This document shows positions 62,577 through 64,000 of a stretch of 64,000 bases of DNA, one piece after another. The stretch's first letter is position 1. Every line of letters starts with the position of its first letter. Below the pieces are notes generated by a model that had not been told where the DNA came from, did not search any database, and worked only from the letters and a program-made list of their open reading frames with translations. Source of the stretch: Balamuthia mandrillaris (Eukaryota; Discosea; Longamoebia; Balamuthiidae); contig JAVKOQ010000078.1 in NCBI GenBank assembly GCA_031835245.1, positions 62,001 through 126,000 on the forward strand, written 5' to 3'. A program made the translations under genes and the position numbers.

Positions 62577-64000
62577 TTATGGCTCCTCTCGAGTGACTGA
62601 TGCTTCTCCTTCCAGTTCTTCTTCTGTTCTTCTTTGTTCACTCTCGTCTAATTTTTTCGACTCCTCCGTAAGCTTTTTCTTTCCACAAAACGCAACACCG
62701 TAGCGGCGGGCAAGTTCCTCGAAGCAATTGCCAGGTAAAGCGTCTGTGCTGTCTAAGAACTCGTTTCCGACCTTGCTTATTACAGCGAAGAGATCCCCTA
62801 CAATAGCAACCGTCATAATTATAGCAAACATAAAAGGAAGAAAGATGGGCAGAAACGACAAGAAACAAATTGAGAAATGAAAGAGAGAGAGAGAGAGAGA
62901 GAGAACCAAGGGAAACATGATGTTCCGCAGTGATGTCGCAGAACTGAGCAATAAGTAGGTGTAAAGGAGTTCCTTGATACTTTTCCTTGAAGGTAAAGTA
63001 GTATATTTCTCTTCCGGCCTGAGAAGCGGCCATCACCTGTTGAAAAAACTTCAAGGCTTTGTCTCCTCCAAAAGCTTTTTGTTTAAATAGATGCAACACA
63101 AAGACCACCATCAGCAAGCAAGCGAAACAAGCGTCGCAACCACGACAATCACACCAGTAACAACAACAACAGCATCCACAAAGACAAACCTCCACAACCC
63201 CAGTTGCCAGTGGCAAACGGCATCAAGGTATCCCGCTCCGCGTCTGCAGGGGAAGGAAGGCAACCACAATAGGCTTTGTTGAGGTCGCGAAGCATAAAGT
63301 GCTCTTGCCATTGCCCTCTTCCTCTGGCCACAACAGCATCCATGGCAATGATCGGACAGCCTTTGTGCCCACGCGAGTCTCTGAACAGGCAACACGAGGT
63401 TAATGTTTTTCTTTACACCTTTGAGGAAGGGCAGATATCAAATAGCGTACGTTGGCGAGAGGTCTCTGAAATCACTGTGAAAGGCAAGGCTGTGGGCATA
63501 ACCTGAACACGTTGAATAACGCTCAGCACCTTCCAAAAGAATTGTTTCATTCTCATCCATACGGGCGCAAACAAGCCTGTTGTCATTTGGTTTGTTAGAG
63601 CTGACACCACACTCCCGTGCTACACGTACATTGATGGTAAACACTCTGGCTTTATAGCAAAAAGGATCTCTTCCTGAACAGCCCCCTATTCACTATAGCC
63701 TCAATCACAACAAACTAGACAAAAACAAGAAAGCGAGAAGGTAACGTACTCCTCTAAGCACACCACCACCAATGTACTGATTCGCAAAGTCTGCGTGAAG
63801 CGAGTCAGCACAATCCTCTATAAAGCCTTCTATATGGCAGGTCACCTTCTGCACCAATTTATCGCTATAAGGCCAATCCGGTTTGCTATCCTTCTGCAAA
63901 GCTCTTCTAGTGTAACTGACTGTGCCTAACGGTACTGTGGCGCAAGACATTAGCTTAGTGATTCAACTTCGCAACAAAGAGAGAGAGAGAGAGAGAGAGA
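62577..64000 (-). CDS. PARG: Poly(ADP-ribose) glycohydrolase, partial (5' end beyond window)
   Basis: PARG cleaves the ribose-ribose bonds of poly(ADP-ribose). The rightmost exon includes SLHADFANQYIGGGVLRG. It splices in phase 0 (donor GTACGT, acceptor ATAG) to GAVQEEILFAIKPECLPS, completing the catalytic signature G-G-G-x(n)-Q-E-E with both glutamates. An intron (GTACGTGTAG...CAACAG, about 63575-63632) joins LPSM to LVCARMDENETILLEGAERY. Then come STCSGYAHSLAFHSDF, CPIIAMDAVVARGRGQWQEH, LRDLNKAYCGCLPSPADAER, PFATGNWGCG and FGGDKALKFFQQVMAASQ then AGREIYYFTFKEKYQ, which are the macrodomain landmarks of PARG. It ends GEASVTREEP with TAA at 62577. The 5' end, with the accessory helical domain, lies to the right of the window; an acceptor candidate sits near 63943 after a GA array reaching the edge. 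Confidence 0.93.

Overview
This is a gene-dense nuclear segment of a eukaryote. Almost every gene is split by short GT-AG introns (roughly 50-150 nt), genes lie on both strands with short gaps, and the standard code is used (TAA, TGA and TAG all end recognisable proteins). Gene content (LRRK2-like ROCO protein, Rac GTPase, tandem RhoGAP, kinesin-13 with a SAM-like domain, BTB, F-box and ankyrin proteins, UPF2, PARG, COQ4) fits a free-living amoeboid protist. An amoebozoan of the Acanthamoeba/Balamuthia kind is my best guess, but that is inference. I see no transposon, virus-like element, CRISPR array, rRNA or convincing tRNA.

Layout: 39-1445 (-) unknown protein with Glu-Gln/Glu-Pro repeats; 1633-2428 (+) EXPERA-like membrane protein; 2476-3836 (-) N-acetylglucosamine kinase; 3941-5513 (-) membrane-anchored helical-repeat protein; about 6394-7855 (+) Nudix hydrolase like NUDT17; 8114-10300 (+) DOMON/copper monooxygenase; 10361-18998 (-) giant ROCO protein; 19342-22382 (-) BTB-BACK-coiled-coil protein; 22904-24816 (-) PP2A B55 subunit; 25601-26233 (-) probable mitochondrial protein; 26800-27835 (+) Rac; 28069-30116 (-) DBP3 helicase; 30362-31626 (-) ABHD13/Bem46 hydrolase; 32685-33647 (-) COQ4; 33962-36320 (+) secreted repeat protein; 36546-39085 (-) kinesin-13; 39637-42056 (-) F-box/ankyrin protein; 42582-43487 (+) HAD hydrolase; 43888-49244 (-) UPF2; 49451-51402 (+) three small genes, probably mitochondrial; 51664-53176 (+) PRMT1; 53814-54521 (+) Ser-rich hypothetical; 54945-56482 (+) DIM1; 56630-58585 (-) tandem RhoGAP; 58996-62514 (+) mitochondrial-type dynamin-like GTPase; 62577 to beyond 64000 (-) PARG, cut by the window edge.

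The genes do not form one pathway. Themes that recur are small-GTPase signalling (Rac, RhoGAP, ROCO), RNA handling (UPF2, DBP3, DIM1, PRMT1) and mitochondria (COQ4, dynamin-like GTPase, three or four small presequence-bearing proteins). The most striking pattern is not a gene. Nearly every gene has at least one intron holding a (CT)n array, and these arrays are almost always CT on the sense strand whichever way the gene points. The giant ROCO protein has the LRR-Roc-COR-kinase-WD40 order of LRRK2 but a kinase domain whose key residues are eroded, and the tandem RhoGAP protein keeps its arginine finger only in the first domain.
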